A stretch of DNA of 64,000 nucleotides from Ignavibacteria bacterium (GTDB taxonomy: Bacteria; Bacteroidota; Ignavibacteria; Tepidaquicellales; Tepidaquicellaceae), in assembly GCA_019694675.1 (NCBI GenBank), contig JAIBBK010000012.1:48485-112484 (forward strand), given 5' to 3'. The position numbers and the translations under genes were made by a program. This document shows, piece after piece, positions 62,305 through 64,000 of the stretch (its first letter is position 1; every line of letters starts with the position of its first letter). The notes beneath the pieces were generated by a model, which had not been told where the DNA came from, searched no databases, and saw nothing but the letters and a program-made list of their open reading frames with translations.

Positions 62305-62757
62305 GCGGCGTCTGGCTGAGCAGTCCCGAAAACGATTTATGTTTTCGGGACGCGACGAAGACGGCGACGTGTGGGCACAAATGGCGAGTCTTCAACGCAA
62401 CGTCGCACTTCGTCTCGTCCCAATAACGCCTTGCGTTATCGGGACTGCTCAGTGTGACGTTGCTTTTGGCTCAGTGTGCGTTGATTCATGCAAGCGGCGT
62501 CTGGCTGAGCAGTCCCGAAAACGATTTATGTTTTCGGGACGCGACGAAGACGGCGCCGCGTGGGCACACATGGCGAGTCTTCAACGCAACGTCGCACTTC
62601 GTCTCGTCCCAATAACGCCTTGCGTTATCGGGACTGCTCAGTGTGACGTTGCTTTTGGCTCAGTGTGCATTGATTCATGCTAGCGGCGTCTGTCTGAGCA
62701 GTCCCGAAAACGATTTATGTTTTCGGGACGCGACGAAGACGGCGCCGCGTAGGCACA
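62305..62757. repeat. 189-bp tandem repeat, 2.4 copies, with nested inverted repeats
   Basis: Copies at 62305-62493 and 62494-62682 differ at about five positions; a third copy runs 62683-62757 and then breaks off. In copy 1 a 13-base inverted pair, CTGAGCAGTCCCG (62316-62328) and CGGGACTGCTCAG (62440-62452), encloses two hairpins. The first is an 11-base perfect stem at 62323-62351 (GTCCCGAAAAC / GTTTTCGGGAC). The second is at 62417-62445 (GTCCC-ATAACGC / GCGTTAT-GGGAC, one mismatch). The middle segments CGACGAAG and CTTCGTC also pair partly, so each copy can fold into one long hairpin. Since 189 is a multiple of three, an open frame runs through, but its codons look like those of a palindrome, not a protein. 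Confidence 0.93.
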
Positions 62758-62776
62758 TATCCTCGAAAATATCTTC

Positions 62777-63007
62777 GAGTACGGAGCAGTTATTCTTGAG
62801 TACTGAGCAATTATTCTTGAGTACGGAGCAGTTATTCTTGAGTACGGAGCAGTTATTCTTAAGTACGGAGCAGTTATTCTTGAGTACGGAGCAGTTATTC
62901 TTGAGTACTGAGCAATTATTCTTGAGTACGGAGCAATTATTCTTGAGTACGGAGCAGTTATTCTTGAGTATGGAGCAATTATTCTTGAGTACGGAGCAGT
63001 TATTCTT
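62777..63007. repeat. 21-bp tandem repeat, eleven copies
   Basis: Consensus gagtacggagcagttattctt repeated head to tail from 62777 to 63007; differences are mostly G/A or G/T at four fixed positions. A period of 21 keeps the frames open on both strands, giving heptad-like STEQLFL on the plus strand and RITAPYS on the minus strand. No start signal or protein context supports translation. A hairpin CTCGAA/TTCGAG (62762-62779) lies at its left edge, where the third 189-bp copy ends. Confidence 0.93.
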
Positions 63008-63083
63008 GAGAATAATTCGAACTTATATGCTAAAATGCGCTGGAATCGAAGTTTCCTGTTACCTGTGGATTTATCAGCCATTC

Positions 63084-63105
63084 GCCCACGGATGAATCCG
63101 TGGGC
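63084..63105. repeat. REP-like perfect palindrome
   Basis: GCCCACGGAT and ATCCGTGGGC flank a two-base GA centre: ten paired bases on each side. It resembles the short palindromes (REP type) scattered in many genomes and often linked to IS200-like transposases. No transposase is near. Confidence 0.7.
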
Positions 63106-63120
63106 TGAGTGCGGGCGCCA

Positions 63121-63345
63121 TTACTTTAGTATTACACACTTCCTCACCGCAACAAACTCTCCCGCGTTCCTCTCACCGAAAGCAGGTAAAAGTATACGCC
63201 GCCGGCAAGTCCTTCCGCGCTGAACTGCGTCTCATTATACTCAGCCGTCTTCCCTTCTTTTACCACATTCATCACTTCGCGGCCGAGAATTTCGGAAACA
63301 ATTATCATAATGCGGGACAAGCCGGAAAGTTGCTGCCTATTGCTT
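63121..63345 (-). pseudogene. Frameshifted relic of a T9SS C-terminal sorting domain
   Basis: On the minus strand, translation from about 63345 gives VSEILGREVMNVVKEG, then TQFSAEGLAGGVYFYLLSV, the typical second half of a type A sorting domain (cf. VYDALGREVSTIVNG and SLPSGIYFYELS in the protease nearby). The frame then runs into RGTRESLLR and stops. A one-base shift near 63180 restores the missing end, ERNAGEFVAVRKCVILK with a TAA at 63121-63123, the expected KxxxLK-type terminus. No N-terminal part is found; an in-frame TGA lies just upstream. It is therefore the tail of a decayed secreted protein. Confidence 0.75.
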
Positions 63346-63459
63346 CAGCATTGAAATGTTACGCGAAAATGAACCTGCAATATGTCAAAAGTAATGCAGA
63401 AATAAGATCCTTTCAAACGCATACCGGCTGAATCTGAAATGGCTAAATCTTAAAGCAAA

Positions 63460-63486
63460 CAGCCCGCGATTTCATTCACGGGCTGT
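63460..63486 (-). terminator. Candidate terminator after the right-edge S8 protease gene
   Basis: CAGCCCG (63460-63466) and CGGGCTG (63480-63486) form a seven-base stem around a 13-base loop. On the minus strand TTTGCTTT follows. It is 42 bases past the stop of the minus-strand protease gene. Moderate T-run, so confidence is limited. Confidence 0.55.
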
Positions 63487-63527
63487 ACAATTGCATTCAC
63501 TGTCTCAGTAACGAACTTCAGGTCATT

Positions 63528-64000
63528 TCATTTGGCAAGCATCATCTTTTTTGCACCGGCGCTGATGCCGTCAATGCTGAGTTCATAAAAATATATTCCG
63601 CTTGGCAATGAAACTGCTTTGAAACTCTCACTGTGATTCCCTGCATTCTTCTGTCCGTTAACAATCGTCGAAACTTCCCTGCCAAGAGCATCATAAACAG
63701 TCAGCCTTACAAATCCTGCGCGGCCGAGCCTGTAACTTATGACAGTTGTTGGATTGAAGGGATTAGGATAATTTTGCCTAAGCTCGTAATCAAACGGCAT
63801 CACCTGCTCCGAAGAAGAGCCGGCAGATGTCATAGTCCTTGCAATCTTAATTGCTTCCCAAGCATTTATCAGCCCCCAGCCGCGCCTGCGGTTCGGTGCA
63901 AAACTGCTGTCGGCGGTCTGCCTGAGAAGATTCATTACCTGCATCGGAGTCAGATTCATGTTTGCCGAGAGTACCATTGCACATACTCCGGCAGTCATGG
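63528..64000 (-). CDS. Subtilisin-like (S8) protease with T9SS sorting domain, partial
   Basis: Only the C-terminal 156 residues or so are inside the window; the gene continues beyond 64000. It opens with TAGVCAMVLSANMNLTPMQVMNLLRQTAD, the part that follows the catalytic GTS motif of S8 proteases, then RRRGWGLINAWEAI. The sorting domain follows: RQNYPNPFNPTTVISYRLG, VYDALGREVSTIVNGQKNAGNHS, SLPSGIYFYELSIDG and the end KKMMLAK. It matches the layout of the protease at 60.4-62.1 kb and probably arose by duplication. Confidence 0.9.
   Translation of the reverse strand, partial: MTAGVCAMVLSANMNLTPMQVMNLLRQTADSSFAPNRRRGWGLINAWEAIKIARTMTSAGSSSEQVMPFDYELRQNYPNPFNPTTVISYRLGRAGFVRLTVYDALGREVSTIVNGQKNAGNHSESFKAVSLPSGIYFYELSIDGISAGAKKMMLAK

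Noticed and set aside
62303..62683. A 126-residue plus-strand open frame with two near-identical halves
   Set aside because: It is the translation of the 189-bp repeat, whose length is a multiple of three. The sequence is dominated by inverted repeats and has no ribosome site or family likeness.
62777..63007. CRISPR array
   Set aside because: The 21-base units are contiguous, without unique spacers, and no cas gene is in the window.
62643..63095. Heptad-repeat proteins (STEQLFL on plus, RITAPYS on minus) across the 21-bp repeats
   Set aside because: Frames are open on both strands only because the period is 21. No start signal, signal peptide or domain is present, and the ends run into unrelated repeat sequence.

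Overview
The window reads like a chromosomal segment of a free-living Bacteroidota/Chlorobi-group bacterium, most likely from Ignavibacteria or a close sister lineage. This is an inference. It rests on three secreted proteases (one cut by the window end) whose C-termini carry the type IX secretion (T9SS) sorting domain with the NPFNP signature and a KKMML(I/A)K ending, on moderate GC content, on frequent TTG starts, and on housekeeping genes of Bacteroidota flavour (BshB1 deacetylase, RodZ-like HTH protein, UMF1-type transporter, ThyX). No rRNA, insertion sequence, phage or CRISPR array is visible. Coding density is high, with many 1-8 base overlaps between genes on one strand.

Layout. 0-6 kb (minus): an HD-domain protein cut by the edge, two TPM-domain proteins, an ExbB-ExbD-ExbD motor operon ending in a strong terminator, a STAS protein, and rlmN-adk. 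6-12.2 kb: thyX (plus), then proline dehydrogenase, a small secreted protein, a TrmB-type regulator with a palindromic promoter, and leuS with a terminator-like element in its leader. 12.5-18.1 kb (plus): YggS, DivIVA, two purine nucleoside phosphorylase paralogues, a catalytically empty ALDH-like protein, TspO and an L,D-transpeptidase. 18.1-21.8 kb (minus): ybaB-recR-methyltransferase and two lipoproteins, plus bshB1. 22-26.3 kb (plus): RodZ-like protein, ligA, free methionine sulfoxide reductase and a tandem HU-fold protein. 26.3-29 kb (minus): lnt, PAP2 phosphatase, ispF.

29.2-39.4 kb: a PGM1-type ATP-grasp ligase, mnmE and an orphan FecCD permease (minus), a histidine kinase, a GT-C-like membrane protein, glutamine synthetase, an acetyltransferase, a small secreted Cys-rich protein and tRNA-Leu(UAA). 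39.5-47.5 kb (minus): a secreted M43 metalloprotease, then a run dnaG - ABM-like - trmO - nusB - MFS - SirB1-like - secreted phospholipase D. 47.7-53 kb: purC-psd-pssA, a divergent cysteine desulfurase, then pgsA-HU-ruvX-AlbA_2. 53.2-60.3 kb (minus): bifunctional formimidoyltransferase-cyclodeaminase, methyltransferase, HAD phosphatase, and the preA-preT-nitrilase set that suggests reductive pyrimidine catabolism.

60.4-64 kb is the accessory part: two subtilisin-like T9SS proteases flank about 1.4 kb without a credible gene. That stretch holds 2.4 copies of a 189-bp repeat with nested inverted repeats, eleven copies of a 21-bp repeat, a 22-base perfect palindrome, and a frameshifted relic of a third T9SS sorting domain. 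It is the most unusual stretch and probably a recombination-prone spot. Functional calls come from motif recognition alone; no search was run.
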